A stretch of 64,000 nt of DNA, taken from positions 6,879,299-6,943,298 of the forward strand of contig NC_034424.1 of the NCBI RefSeq assembly GCF_002078875.1, in the 5' to 3' direction. Numbering within the stretch: position 1 is the stretch's first letter; each line of letters starts with the position of its first letter. Both the position numbers and the translations under genes were made by a program. Source of the stretch: Numida meleagris. Its lineage: Eukaryota > Chordata > Aves > Galliformes > Numididae. Positions 33,631 to 46,300 of this stretch are shown piece after piece. The notes beneath the pieces were generated by a model. The model was not told the DNA's origin, did not search any database, and was given only the letters and a program-made list of their open reading frames with translations.

Positions 33631-36600
33631 CAATCTTTAATAGCCGTTACTACAAAAAGACCAACGTTAAGTTTCCCTCCTCCTTTAAGAAGTCCCACAT
33701 CCTATTGACCTTAAGATATATTTTTGTGCTCAAATCTTGGCACTTTTTGGAAGATACATCGTTCCCCCTTTCCTTCCTCCCCTGCCCCAATCAGAAATAA
33801 TCCCTCTAACAAACGCCAACACCTGCAGCTGCAGCAACCACTCAGCTCTTCGTCACAGCTTGGGCACAAGGAGCACTGAGACCAAGCACCCCAAGCCCAG
33901 TCCCAGTGGCAGAGCCTCAGACTGGGAGCTCTCCCTTTTCCCAGCCCAGGCACTGAGACCAGCTCTGAACTTCTGCTCAGACTCATTACACATGCACAGG
34001 TCACTGATTTCTCTCAATAAAAATAGAGGAATACTGAACACCTGAGACGCTGTGCTGCACTGAATGCCGCGTTGCTTGCTTGCAAAACAATTACTTTTAT
34101 GTTGGTCTTGCTCTCTGCTGAGATGAACAGTTACTTGTGTAGCCACAAACGCACGCACACACAGTCTATTAATGCTTTGACTGTTAAGATTTATAGGTTG
34201 GAGAGATCCTTAGAATTACTCTGCTTTGGCCTGCACAATTGCAGAGTTGGAATATGTATTATTTCCAATGAATAATACATGATGGCACTGTAAATCCAGT
34301 CCCAGCTGAGAACGTGCTCTCCTGCAAGGAGATGGGAAGGTTTGGGGGAGCGTGCTGCTGTCTGCAGGCAGCATTTATCTCAGTGCTAATGAAGGGAGCC
34401 ACCGCTCCAGCATGGACAAGGGGCTGCAAAACTCTTAATTAATTAATGGTATTCAAAAAACATGCACATCAGTCCCTGTGACAGCCCAAATCTCCCCCCA
34501 CCAGAGACCCTGGGGCTAACTCCTGCCCTTGCTACTGGGAACTGGGGTCAGTTTAAAATAAATGAAGCGCTGGCAAACATTTCCTTTCTGGGGGTGGGGG
34601 GAGAAGTAGGGGGTGAAGAGCACTGCTTATAAAAAAGGTCACTGAATAAAGACGACCTGCAAAACCTGGGGAGGGACTGTTTAATCCCAGCTGAGGGGTC
34701 GGCCATCCTATGGCCCCATCCTATGGGGACCACAGCCCTGGTCCCCAGGATGTCCCCATGGGGCAGCTCCCCACACTCAGGTAACAGGAGCAGAAACCAG
34801 AACAGCTCCTTCTCCTCCTGGCATTCCTCTGTGCCGGACCAGCTGTGCAGGAGAACTCCCAGCTCTGGACAGACATTTCTAACCGTTATTTGGAGCTCAA
34901 CCACGGAAGCGAATTTTCAAGCCAGGCTGCTGACAGCTGATGTTTGCTCATTAGCCGAGCCTGGGATGACATTGCTCATGGCTCTGCCGGGGTAATAAAG
35001 CAGGCAGCGAGCAAACAAAGCAAAAATCAATATGAATGAGTGTAATATTTTTCATAATGTCTTTATTGTGTACAGCCTTCCTCGCACGGCTATTATTAGA
35101 CACACTTTCTCTTCCTTTTGCGGAGCGTGAAGAGATGGAAAACGTTCTTATTCACAACTGCCACACTAGGAAATCCTACCCAGATTTCATCACAAAGAGT
35201 TTGTAAACAGAAGCAGAGTAAGAACAGACCAAATCGAGGATCTGTCCCAGCTGAAGGAGTGAGTTGCCCACACACAGCCCAAAAGCCAGGGCTGTTCCTT
35301 GCTCGTTGCTGGCTGGGGACAAGCAGCAGCATCAAAAGCCCTCTGGACACATCTGGCCAGATGTGGACAGGGCTCTTCCATCCCAGCACGGCCTCACCCT
35401 TTCACCACCAGGACAGCACTCAGGGGGTGCCACAGTGGGGCAGGAGAGGTACTGCTGCCCATTCCCCCCACACTTTGCTGGGGCTGCCTCAGTGCTTTGC
35501 CCCATGTGGGTGCAGATGATCACCTCCATCACTGGCCATGCAGAGAACACACTGCTGTCTGTGAGACTGGTTGCTTTTCACTGCCTGCAGCAGGGCCATT
35601 TCATTTGAGCAAGGGGGAAAAGGAAAAGAAATGATGGCTTTGCTCTCGGTGAGTAAGCAAAAAGCTCTGATTAAAAATGAGAAATGAGAAGAGGAAGTGC
35701 CTCTCCGCTTTATAAACATCTCAGGACACAATGGTTTACACTTTACATAAATTTAAACAGAGGAATAAATAGTCTTTTCTTAGTTACTGCCTAAGGATGA
35801 AAGCAGAGCTACAGGAAAGGACTGCCTGCACCAACCATGGGCGATAAGATCTAAATGAGACAGATGAGAAGATTTTACCTATCTCAAGAGGAGCCCCGGC
35901 ACAATCGCAGCCTCCGTCCTCTGTCCCCTGCCTGGGAGATGGGAGCAAAGAGCCAACAGCATGCGCTGACCTGAGTGCTGCTACTGGAGAGCTGTAAAAA
36001 ACATCGATCAGCGCTGCACTGCCAGCAGGCTCAGCTCCTCCAGCCCCAATTCCAGATGCTGGGGGCACACAAGGACGCTCTTACCCAGAGATGAACCCAG
36101 CTCAGAAGTTCCGGGGAGCAGGGGTGCTCCTGCAGCAGTGCTGGTGCTCAGGAGCAAATCCAAAGTGGCTCAGTATAAATCCATCCCCACCAAATGACGG
36201 AGAACTGTCAGTGCTGCTTTCCAAATGGAGAAAGGGAGGTCCAAAGATGCCTGAGTTGTTTGGCTGAGAAAAAAGCCCCAGCACTGTGCCTGGACTTGCC
36301 GTGCACACACTGTGCTGCAAGCCCCAAGGCAGGGATGAAGCCAAGACATCCCTGGAGCAGCCAAGATAAACTAAGCTGTATTTATGTGCCCGGGCATTAA
36401 ACAGCAGGTATAAAGGTATAGAGCTACATTGCAAAGTGAAAAGGGAGCTGTACAGAGCTGCATTTTTAAGCAACGGGGCTCACAGGACAGTGGCACCGAG
36501 CAGGAGCTGGCTGCCTGCACCATGCACAGGGAAATGGAAGTGGCTGCGACACAGCCTGGTAAAGCTGTTTCTCCTGTTCCCACCAGGAAAACGCATTAAT

Positions 36601-37286
36601 TCATTGCCCCACCAGGTGCTCGGGGTGAAAGAACCCTTGCTTTCAGCAATCCATCCCAAGCCAATGTACCATCACATGAGCGCGGCACCACGAGGAGGAC
36701 CGCGGTGATGTTATTGTTGGAGATATCTCCAAGGGCACTGCAGGAGAAAGGGGAAATAAAAAGAGTTTTAACCCATTTGGGAAAACAAAAGAAAGCTTGA
36801 TGGGAAACAAACGTGACACCGCGGAGCATAACTCAGCTCCCTTCCTCTCCGCTCTCGGCCCTCCCTTCGTTTTCCCCAGCAGAACATGCACAAACACATC
36901 CTGTGGATGGGGCTTTTCATGTGCTGCCAGCACACTGCAGCGGGTTCCTGCAGGAGCTCCCCGCTGGGCAGCGTGCCCTGCCCTGCATTATGGAAAGCAC
37001 CACGCTGCCCGTGCCCCCCCTGCCCTCTGCAGCCCCACGGCTGCACCCGAAGGGCAGCTGCTGGCCCAGGGGCTTGGGCAGGAGGCTCAAGCTGCTCCTC
37101 CTTTAGATGCATGGTCCTTTTTTCACACCCTGCCCGGAATGCTTGTGCAAATGATTGCAGGAACATGAAGTAGCAAGGCAGGGCTAAGCACAGGGGAAGC
37201 AGCCGACAGATGAAGCTGGGGCGGGCAAGGAGAGGTGAAAGCTTTAAGGAATCTGGGCTGGAAGCAGCGTGTAAAGAGTGGTGAGG

Positions 37287-37424
37287 CATTGGCAGGGGCA
37301 GCCCAGGGAGGGGGTGGGTCACTGTCCCTGGAGATGTGGCACTGAGAGACGTGGTCAATGGGATGGGGGGGTGGGTTGGGGATCTTAGAGGGCTTTTCCA
37401 GCCTTCATGGTTTTGTGATTCTCA
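37287..37424 (+). mobile_element. CR1 LINE fragment, 3' end
   Basis: GGGGCAGCCCAGGGAGGGGG, TCACTGTCCCTGGAGATGTG and a 3' end GGGCTTTTCCAGCCTTCATG then GTTTTGTGATTCT identify a CR1 copy. About 15 bp expected between CCTGGAG and ATGTGG are missing, so it carries an internal deletion. Confidence 0.87.
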
Positions 37425-39209
37425 AGGTGGGCACCACGCCTGGACCTGGGGAGGGAACTGTGATGGAGGAACAAAGCAGGCAGACAGAAAGGAATGGAAA
37501 GGGCAGGAGACCTGGGAGCTTAAGCCTGAATTCAGGATTTAGCACAAAGTAGGTAATCTGCGCTAACAGGAGTAAAACAAAGGGTGATGTCACCAACTCC
37601 ATCTGTTTCAAATTTGCTCTAAGCTTACATCTCCCCAATTAAAGGGAAAAAAGCTCACCACCATTTGCTAAATAAAGCCAAAGCAAAGCAAGCACCCCAC
37701 ACATACACAAAACACCGTTCTTCCTAACCAGCTAAAAGTCTCCCCACCAATAACCCCCCCCCTCGGCTTCCTGCTGGGCTAAGGCCAGCAGCAGCACCAG
37801 TGTCACAAATGGAAAAAAAAAAAACAATGAGGTTGAGATCACTTTGTCACCTGCTACGAGACTTCGTGTTGACTTCAATAATTTTCCAGTGCACTCAGAG
37901 CAGCCCAGCTCATATTGGCACCATCAGTTGTTCCAGTCCTGCAGCACACATCCACGGAGCTCTGAGTGCCACGGGACCCCTGGGAACCAACTGCCTGGGG
38001 AACCATCCCAGCAGGGGTGGAGATCTGGTTGCACGAGGATCCCAGCCTGCTAGCAGCCAGCTTGTTTCTACCACAACCCAAGGACCTCTATCATGTGGCT
38101 CCTGAATGTTCCTTACTCGCAGTAGCCTCCAAATGTGCCTGGGCCAGCAGAGACCGTGTGTCCAATGCTGTGAAACCCTGCAGGTATAAACCTGGAGGCC
38201 TCAAAACTGGAGAGATGTGCAGCCCAGCTCCCTAATCCTTGCCCCAGCTATGGCACTGCCTCCCTGAGAACACCCGTGGAAAGAGCTGCAATACAGGCCT
38301 CATCGCATTTTCTGCTTATTAAGGAGAAAGGAAAATTGGTTTTCCCCTCTTTGCAAGGTGTTCTGACACGTACAGATGCTGTACAGCAAAGCAGCACAGC
38401 GTGAATTCCAGGGATTACAGCAGTAACCCCATAAACACAACGTTAACGCATCTTGTCTCGAATGATGTTTTCAAAGCCAAGCAGGGGCTGGGAGGTGCCA
38501 GCAGAAGGAGATGCCTCATTGAGATGCAGGACATTGGAGGATTCTAGGACAGGGTTCTGGGGTCTGCAGAAAGCTCAGGGGCAGCGCAGCAGATCCTTCG
38601 TGCGGCTCTGTGTTAGCTCCTTCAAGTTGCAATTAAGGCACAAAAATGGAGCAAATAAAAAGCAGAGAGCCAGGCAAGTGTGCGACAAATCAATTGTGCG
38701 TGCAAGGGAAGCTGTCAGGGCGGCTCAGCGAGAAGAGATGGGCTGCAGAGCAGCAGAAGTTAAAGGCAGCGACAGAGATTCAAAATGACGAGGTGTACAA
38801 ATGATATCGTACTCGACAGAGCTTGAACCAAGCTTATCCCAGCAGCAACGTGCTGCAGCGTGCCCGGCAGGTAGAGGCTCCTGCCCAGTGGCAGAAAATG
38901 CATTCATTTGCCTCCATTTCACTGAGCTCAAAGGCAGCATCTTGGCTGCCGTGTGCTCAGCAACTCCTGCTCAGGTGCTGCGTGGCCCCTGGGATGGTGC
39001 TCGCCCAGGAGCTCACCCTGAGCTCACCACCACCGTGCCCTGCTCAGCCCAGCACGCTGACCTCCTGCTGCACAGCTGAGGGGTTCCCTGCACTCCCCAA
39101 CTCCACATCAATTGCAGTAAGGGGAGGTGAAGACCTGCAGACACCTGAGGTCAAGGGACGGGGCTGTGAGCACCTGATGGAGCTGTGGGTGTCCCTGCTG
39201 AGTGCAGGC

Positions 39210-39263
39210 AGTGGAACCAGATGGCCTTTCCATCAAAGGTCCTTTCCAACTCTCTGATGGCTT
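39210..39263 (+). mobile_element. CR1 LINE short fragment
   Basis: GTGGAACCAGATGGCCTTTC then AAAGGTCCTTTCCAACTCTC corresponds to the CR1 3' segment that reads GTTGGACTAGATGATCTTTA then AGGTCCCTTCCAACTC. Only about 50 bp remain. Confidence 0.6.
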
Positions 39264-39711
39264 TTCCAGCAGTACTCAGCAAGAAAATAGTGAGAAGATC
39301 GTACAATTTTTGCCCATACAGATTTCTAACTCAGCAGCATGTCAAATCCCGACACTTGAAAGCTCCAGATCAAAGGTGGATTTCCGCGTTTCCAATCCTC
39401 CCTCAAGCACTTTTGCACATCAGCTGTCCCAGAGTGCGCCTGGGGTGCACCTGTGTGCATTAGGAGCTCACAGGATGTGAATGCTTGCATGCAAGCCCAA
39501 ACAACCCCAAACTTCCAAAAACACCAGTGGTTTCACAGCCTGAGGCAAGTCCTGGTAGAGTCCTGCTGGCTCAGAGGAGCTGAGGCAGCAAAACTCCCAA
39601 AAATCTCAGCATGGGGGCTGCGTTTCCTTAGATCACAAATCGTTTCTGAAAACACAGATCCTTACCTCCCTTACAGCTTTGACCTATTTCTGATTTGCAG
39701 GAAGCCCTGCG

Positions 39712-39776
39712 CTGAGCCAGGAGTTGGCCTGGGTGATCCTTCTGGGTCCCTTCCCACTCGGGATACCCTAGGATTC
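39712..39776 (+). mobile_element. CR1 LINE short fragment
   Basis: GCCAGGAGTTGGCCTGGGTG, ATCCTTCTGGGTCCCTTCCC and CGGGATACCCTAGGATTC match the same CR1 variant as at 11110-11172 and 22116-22164. Confidence 0.72.
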
Positions 39777-40239
39777 ACTTCCTCATTTGCACACATGATA
39801 TTTTAGCAGCCTCCTCCCCGAGCACACTCCGCAGCCAGCACCCACTGCTGCTCGCCCAGCCCCAATGCATCCTCACATGGGAGAGGAGTGCAGCAATTCA
39901 GCTGCATCAGCAACGCTACAATCCCGATCTTCTGCTCAACCACTTCAACGTTCCTGCTCACACAGCTCCCCTTCGGAGCTGATTTATAAGTATAGTATAA
40001 AACCTCATTGGAATCAAAACTAATTTAGAGACTCAAGAGGAAAAAAAATTGACGTTTTCTAGATCACGCACCGTCCCTGTAAATCAATTTCCATTCTGAG
40101 CCCACGGTGCCGGCTGCTTCCAGCCCCAGTAAATAAATGCCAAGGGTAATGAGTTTTGAAACAACCAGCCTGAAAGTAACAAAGAAAATGACAGTCATTG
40201 AAAAATCCTAATACCGTCAGGCAGACCCCGCCGCAGATT

Positions 40240-40440
40240 AAAGCGATTCCCGAAACCCACGCGACAAGGTGGAGGAGGGCAGCAATCTGAGCGAGGCACT
40301 GATTTTCTGTCTGTTTGGTTGACGTCCCTCCTGCAGACGGCGCGGAGGACGCACGGCCCCCTCCTCATTAGCGACTGCTCCCCGGGAGCGAAGCGCTCGT
40401 CGGAGCCACGCGGCGCGCACAGCGGCTTCCCAACGTGGGT
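40240..40440. promoter_or_regulatory. CpG-dense islet in intron 2
   Basis: The stretch 40320-40440 has about 18 CpG dinucleotides in 120 bp, far above the intron around it, with GGCGCGG, CACGCGGCGCGCAC and CCCGGGAGCG clusters. This could be an unmethylated regulatory element or an internal promoter. No open frame, TATA box or known exon was identified in it, so function is inferred only from CpG density. Confidence 0.4.
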
Positions 40441-40743
40441 AATGAGCCTCCGGGTGATTGAGGGCAGCGATCCGCCAGAAAGCAGGAGGGGACAAGTGCC
40501 AGCCTGGTGCTAGCAAGGGCTGTATAATGGAAAGAGAAGGCAGCTGCAGAGAGCCGCACAATCCCCTAATGCAGCCATCACTCACAGGCCCATCACGGGG
40601 TCAATTATCAAACTGCGAGCTGTAATTTCCTGGAGGATGACTGTTTCCTTCATTTTTGTTTTCACTTTCCGCCCTGGAAGACCTGTATCGGTGCAGCTGG
40701 GAGAGCCCTGCTTTGGAGATCTCCTTTAAGAAAAGGGCAGATG

Positions 40744-40835
40744 CTGCACCGAGGGATGCGGTCAGCAGGGATGGGTTGGTGGTTGGACTTGATGATCTTA
40801 GTGGTCTTTTCCAACCTTAATGATTCTACGGTTCC
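40744..40835 (+). mobile_element. CR1 LINE short fragment
   Basis: GGTGGTTGGACTTGATGATC, TTAGTGGTCTTTTCCAACCT and TAATGATTCTACGGTTCC are a near-consensus CR1 3' end of about 90 bp. It lies 300 bp from the CpG-rich islet at 40240-40440. Confidence 0.9.
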
Positions 40836-43800
40836 TTACGTGTGCAATGCCCTGCCCTGAGGTATGCAAGTGGGGAGTGCCATTCACAACCCAACTCATC
40901 CAGTTGGAGAAGAGCCAGATGTGGGGACACCATACCACTGCTCATACAGGTGAGCAGCAAGGGGAAGGCTGTGAAGAAATACTCTTTTTGCAGTACTTTA
41001 ACCAGAAACAGCACCGGGGAAAGCACGGAGCAATGGTTGGGCTGCATTTCTGCATGCTGCATCCTTTCTATCAACAGAAGCATGGTCAGCCCAGAACTGA
41101 GATTCACAACACTCCCTCACGTGACCGTGCTGTGCAGCAGTGCCAGAAGCATTGACTCGCTTTTCCATGGGGCTCCCTGTCCCTTGGCTGGCTTCTGACA
41201 GCCCTTCTCCTGAGCACGAAGGCACGAAGGTGGTGGTGGTAATGCACAGGAGGAACGGTGACAGTTCAGTCAGCACTCGAGAAGTGGCTCCAACAGAGCT
41301 GGCACCCTCTGCGAGCTCACATCAAACAAGGATAGGTGAGAAACACTTTCACAGGAAATAAAATCCTCCCAAAACCTCACCCTTGGAGCAGGGCCGCGGG
41401 GGACCCAGCCACCCACGATGCAGGAAGAGGTTGGAGGTGGGTGCAGTCGAGGTCCCAGCTTTTGTACTGAGAAAGGGAGGGGACCTCCAAAGAGCTTGAA
41501 ACTAATCCAGGAGGAGCACGCGCTCCTCAAGTGTGACCTCCTGTGTTTTCATCAGGGCTGAAGCAAACCTGGCTGTCGGCGAGTGAGGCGCTGCAGATGC
41601 CATCTGGTCTCGTTTTGATGCTCAGCTCCGTGGGGAGAGGCGAGAGTCTTTGTTCATCAAACCTGAGGGAGTTCCTGTGTTTCTCAAAGCATCTCCTGGG
41701 GCTCCGGAGCATCAATACCCAGGACAGGAGCAGCCCCTGCCTGCCGGGTTTCCTGGGCAGCACAATCCCTTCATGATCAGCCACTCACAAGAAGCTTTAG
41801 GATATTTGAGGATGAAAGATGAGAGATCCAACGTGATTTATTACTATTATTATTACAAAAGAGAACAAACCAACAGTAAGGGCTTGTGCTGACAGCGATC
41901 AATGGCTCGCTAACTGCGAGATGTCGTTACGCTCAAAGCAAACAGGGATACATGATCTGAATAAAGCAACATAAAGGAGAAATTACCGATGAAAGTGGTA
42001 CCCAGGTGAGACTCACACAGCTTCACAGAAGATCACAGCCCAGCCTGGCTGGGGAACAAGAAGCCCCCGTATCTCCCGAGGACTATGGATGAAGGCTTTG
42101 TACTCAAACCATCTAAACTTCCCCCCTGCCCTATTACAGAGCTATGTTCCGACAAGCAATATCCCTTAGCACAGGGAAGTAGCTTGAATTTATTCAGCAG
42201 AAATGCAAATTCAACCTTGAAGCCTTTCTCCTGCCCGTGGCCCCAGAGCCTCTGACACACACACTTCCAGAAGTGAGTACTGCAGAAAACAGGAGCTAAG
42301 CTGAGTACCGGCTGCGGTGTGCCAGTGCTTTTGTTATGGTTCAGAGGGGAAAAAAAGCAAAAAGAGCCTGACACAAAGAAAATGGAGTTGCTCGTATTTG
42401 TCTTCTCTTAAGAAAAATCTGGATGAGACGTTTTCTGCGTTCAGAGAAATGAAAGAAAAAGCCAGGTCTCATTTGTCCTTGTCACCAGGCAGCCACAGTG
42501 CTTGCACGTGGGCTGGGATGAGGTGGCTGCAAAGAAGGGCCTGGGGGACTTCGGGGGGTCACCACCCATTAACTGCCCACTGCAGCCCTGCCTGGGCTCT
42601 AAGGTTCACAAACCATCGAGGAGTAAAGAATTGATGGGGTTCAGGAGGCTCTCTGGGAGTCGGTTGGGTTTCCTACAGCAGAGATGCACAGTGCAGGTGG
42701 CAGGCTGTCACCAGTGCTGGGCTCTGGTCCAGAGACACTGCACATCCAGGAGGCAGCCCAGGCTGCTCCAAGACTCCATGCTCTGAAAATAGCTTTTTAA
42801 ATAACAGAAGAGGGGCAAAACAGACGTAGCTGAGGTAAAACCCTGGAGAACCATCAGGCAGCAAAAGCAAATGGAGCAGAGAACGAGCATCGACTCGGGA
42901 TGCAGAGTGGCATTGGCATGCTGTGGTTTCCCCAAGGATGAAGAGCATCTCTGGCTGTGTGAGCCACGAGCTCTGTTATCTCACATTGCATCCCATGGGA
43001 TGGGGCAGCCCACGCTCGCCTACACCGCTTGGCAGCATCCTGAGGCAGAACAGTAGAAGCAGTGCTGGGCAGTGCAAAAGAAAAAAGTCACACAACCAGA
43101 AACTGAGCAGAGCTAATTCACGCTTCCCTGCTACAAGCAGATGTCTGTATCGGCCAAGTATTGCGCCTTGGCTTGGCAAAGGGCTATGGACCAAAGGCAC
43201 CGAAGTCACGTAACTGCAGTGCACCGTGAAACCCCTGGCACAGAACGAGAGCAACATTTGGGTGTCACACTACAAGAGGGGCCAAGAGACAAATGGAATC
43301 TCCATCTGACAGCCGTATATATTTAGCAGTTTCATATATTTAGATGGCTGCAAAGGGAAACATGCGGCTCTCGAGAACAATGATACCAGTTCCTGACACC
43401 GCGCAGTGCCCCAGGAGAGAGCTGTTTACAGGAAGAAGCCATCAGAGCTCATGTCTGCCCAGCGAGGAAGCGAGCAGATGGCCAACAGGCACCCACAGGC
43501 ACCAGCGTGTGCCCCAGCCACGTGGAGGCTGCAAACACATAATGGTTTTGGTGAAACTGTGGGAACACAGCCCAATTCTGCAAAGGCTTCAGGGCTCCGA
43601 CGCACAGCGCAGACGAGCAGCTCGCGTGCCCCAGAACCCAAACCTCATGCCCAGCACTGCTCCCACTGCCAGCACACGCTGGGAGCACAGAGGAGCAGCG
43701 CAGGAAAGCAAGTCACCTTGCAAAAGGGAAAGGGAGCAGAAATGCAAAGGTTCACTCACTCTCGTCAACAAAACACGTTCCTGCAGCATGCACAGAACAG

Positions 43801-45942
43801 GCCAGCACAAGCGCGGGGAGGAGAAAGGAGACTTCTTCCTGTTGCCCTGTTTGATAGCATGACGTGTCACCTGGGCTCAGCCACAGGACAGGACACCTGC
43901 TGGCTTGCATTGCTTCTTTCTTTCAACTGTAAAACCTGAAAAAATATTCCAAGTCTGCTTTTTGTTTGTTTTGTTTTTAGATAAAGTCAGCAGCTGGCCC
44001 CAGCGCTCGTCTGTTTGAATGGAGGAGAAACCCTGAGAAGCCTGGCAGAAGGGAAAGGGAGACATTTTCCTCCTGATTGACAAGAGAAAGCCTCCTCCTG
44101 ATTGACAGCACAAAAGACTTTTGTTTTCAGTTGATAGGCAATGCGGTAATTCTCTTTAGATGGCATCTTCCCTCCCCAGGTGCTTCTGGAAAATCGCAGC
44201 CCCCCGGAGCTGCACCGTGGGCCGACCACCTCTGTGGCTTCAGCACAGCGTGAGATCCCGGGAAGCAAAAGCAAACCCAACACGTGCCTAAAAGCCAACC
44301 CTATTAAACACCACCACTGCATAAACAGGCTGCAGCAGCATCGCATACAACCTGGGAACGTCGCTCATTATTACACTCTGGGCGATGAGCACTCTCCCTG
44401 CGAGCAAATCTTACTGTGTCGCTGCCTGCTCTCCTCTTTTCCCAAGCTCCTCTCCTTGCCAGCTTTGCTTCCCCAGACAAAATAAAATCAGTGCTGTTGC
44501 ATGCATTATGGTGACAAATGTAAGCTAGGGTGGATGTGCTACGCTGATATGAATCTTGTGGGGAGTCAGGCTGAGCCTGCCTGGAAGAGCTGGGAAGCTC
44601 CAGGAGACAGACACATGAGCTCAGTGAACCCCAGCGCATCTCACACTGTGCAACATCATCTCTCCAAGCATCTCCTCCACCGTCAGCATCACTCCTTCAG
44701 CATTCCTGCCCACAGCCAAGCTGGGGCTGGTGTCCTGCCAGCAGGAACAGCGTTTTTCAATAACCATCACAACACGAGCAAATCTGTCACAAAATCCACC
44801 GTGACACCATTAGTGCCCATCTTACTGAGTTCCCACCCCGAGTGACTCCGACAAGAGGCAGAAACACCTTTGTTTGCCAGCAACAAAGACCCAACACGCC
44901 AAAGGCAGGGCAAGTGGAACTGCAGCATCAGCTTTCTGCGACAGAATCACAGCTGTGCCCCAGATACAGCCGTCTTTTTTTAAAATAATCATCATCTGTA
45001 CATGAAAAGCACGGATACATGATGCTCTGCCTATGAATAATGACTCAGGACACCAGAAAGAAAAAAAACACTGCAAATGACACGGTGGTGAGACCATCGC
45101 ACATCTGCTATCCGTCTCCGTCGCTCCTCATTTCTCCAGCGTTCCCTGAGAAGTTCATACATATTTAAAAAGGCCAAGAGCTCCATTACTCGTCACTTCT
45201 TATAATATCGGAAGATTAGAGCCAACGAGAGTGAGAAAGGGAAGGAAGCATCCAAGGGGGGAAGCGTCTCCGTGGTACTGCAGCGTTATTTACCCAAGGT
45301 GCAACCCAAGCACTGGGCCCTGGGGGCTCTGCAAGCATTTTTTTCTTCTTTGCTCATTTGCTTCTTGCTTTTGCTGACAACCGTTCCTCTGCAAAGTTTT
45401 GCTTTCTTTGGAAGAGAGAAGGAAAAATCCTGAAGTTTCACTTTTTTTTTTGTTGTTTTGGCTCAGCAAATAGCAGGCTCTGAGATTTGGTGGCTGCCCT
45501 GTGAAGTCAGAGCCGTGCTGGGCTTGTACCTGCCCTACGGGAGGCCTCAACTCTGCTCCATGAGCCTCGGCCCAGTGCAAAGAAATCCGAGGGCAGCAGA
45601 AAGCTCACGCTCAGGCTTTGATCCAGCTGTAAGCGTTTTATCACCGTTACAAAGACCACTGAGGCATCCAGAGCCCGCTCCCGGCTGCATCCAAGGGAAC
45701 ACCAAGCAGCGCGGGCACTGCTCTGCGTTTCAGACCGCCGTCCTTCAGCCTGTATCCTCAATGACCCACTCTTCCGCCACGCATTTCAGTGCAGCACCTA
45801 CATCACTCCATGGCAATCACAGCGACCAAAACATGAAAGCAATACATCTCTGTATGCTTACGTTTGTATATTTAGAGAAGCCTTCACATAAATATTTTGG
45901 CGACAGCCTGCATTGATTTTTTTCCTCCCTTCTTGCTTCATT

Positions 45943-46135
45943 TAGAATCATAGGATCAACAAGGTTGGAAAAGGCCTCCAAAATCATCCAGTCCAACCGC
46001 CCACCCAATGTTTCCCCAATGTTTCCCCGCTAAACCATGTCCCTCAGTACAACATCTAAACGCTTCTTGAACACCTCCATGGACAGTGACTCCACCACTT
46101 CCCTGGGCGGCCCATTCCAGGAAATGCCCAAAGCC
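45943..46135 (-). mobile_element. CR1 LINE fragment, 3' end
   Basis: Reverse-oriented CR1: TAGAATCATAGGATCAACAA, GGTTGGAAAAGGCCTCCAAA, CTAAACCATGTCCCTCAGTA, TCTTGAACACCTCCATGGAC and CCACTTCCCTGGGCGGCCC. A small internal duplication, CCAATGTTTCC twice, lies at about 46005-46028. Confidence 0.9.
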
Positions 46136-46203
46136 TTCACACTCAGCCCATGACCTCAAACGGCGCACAATGGATTTTTCTGAGCTGATGATTTGATGGA
46201 AAG

Positions 46204-46300
46204 CATAGAATCATTAAGTTGGAAAGGACCTCTAGGATCATCAAGTCCAACCACCAGCCCATCACCACCCCCATTGAACGACATCACTCAGAAATCTACC
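46204..46300 (-). mobile_element. CR1 LINE fragment, 3' end
   Basis: CATAGAATCATTAAGTTGGA, AAGGACCTCTAGGATCATCA and AGTCCAACCACCAGCCCATC are a reverse-oriented CR1 3' end. It starts about 70 bp from the previous copy in the same orientation. Confidence 0.88.
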
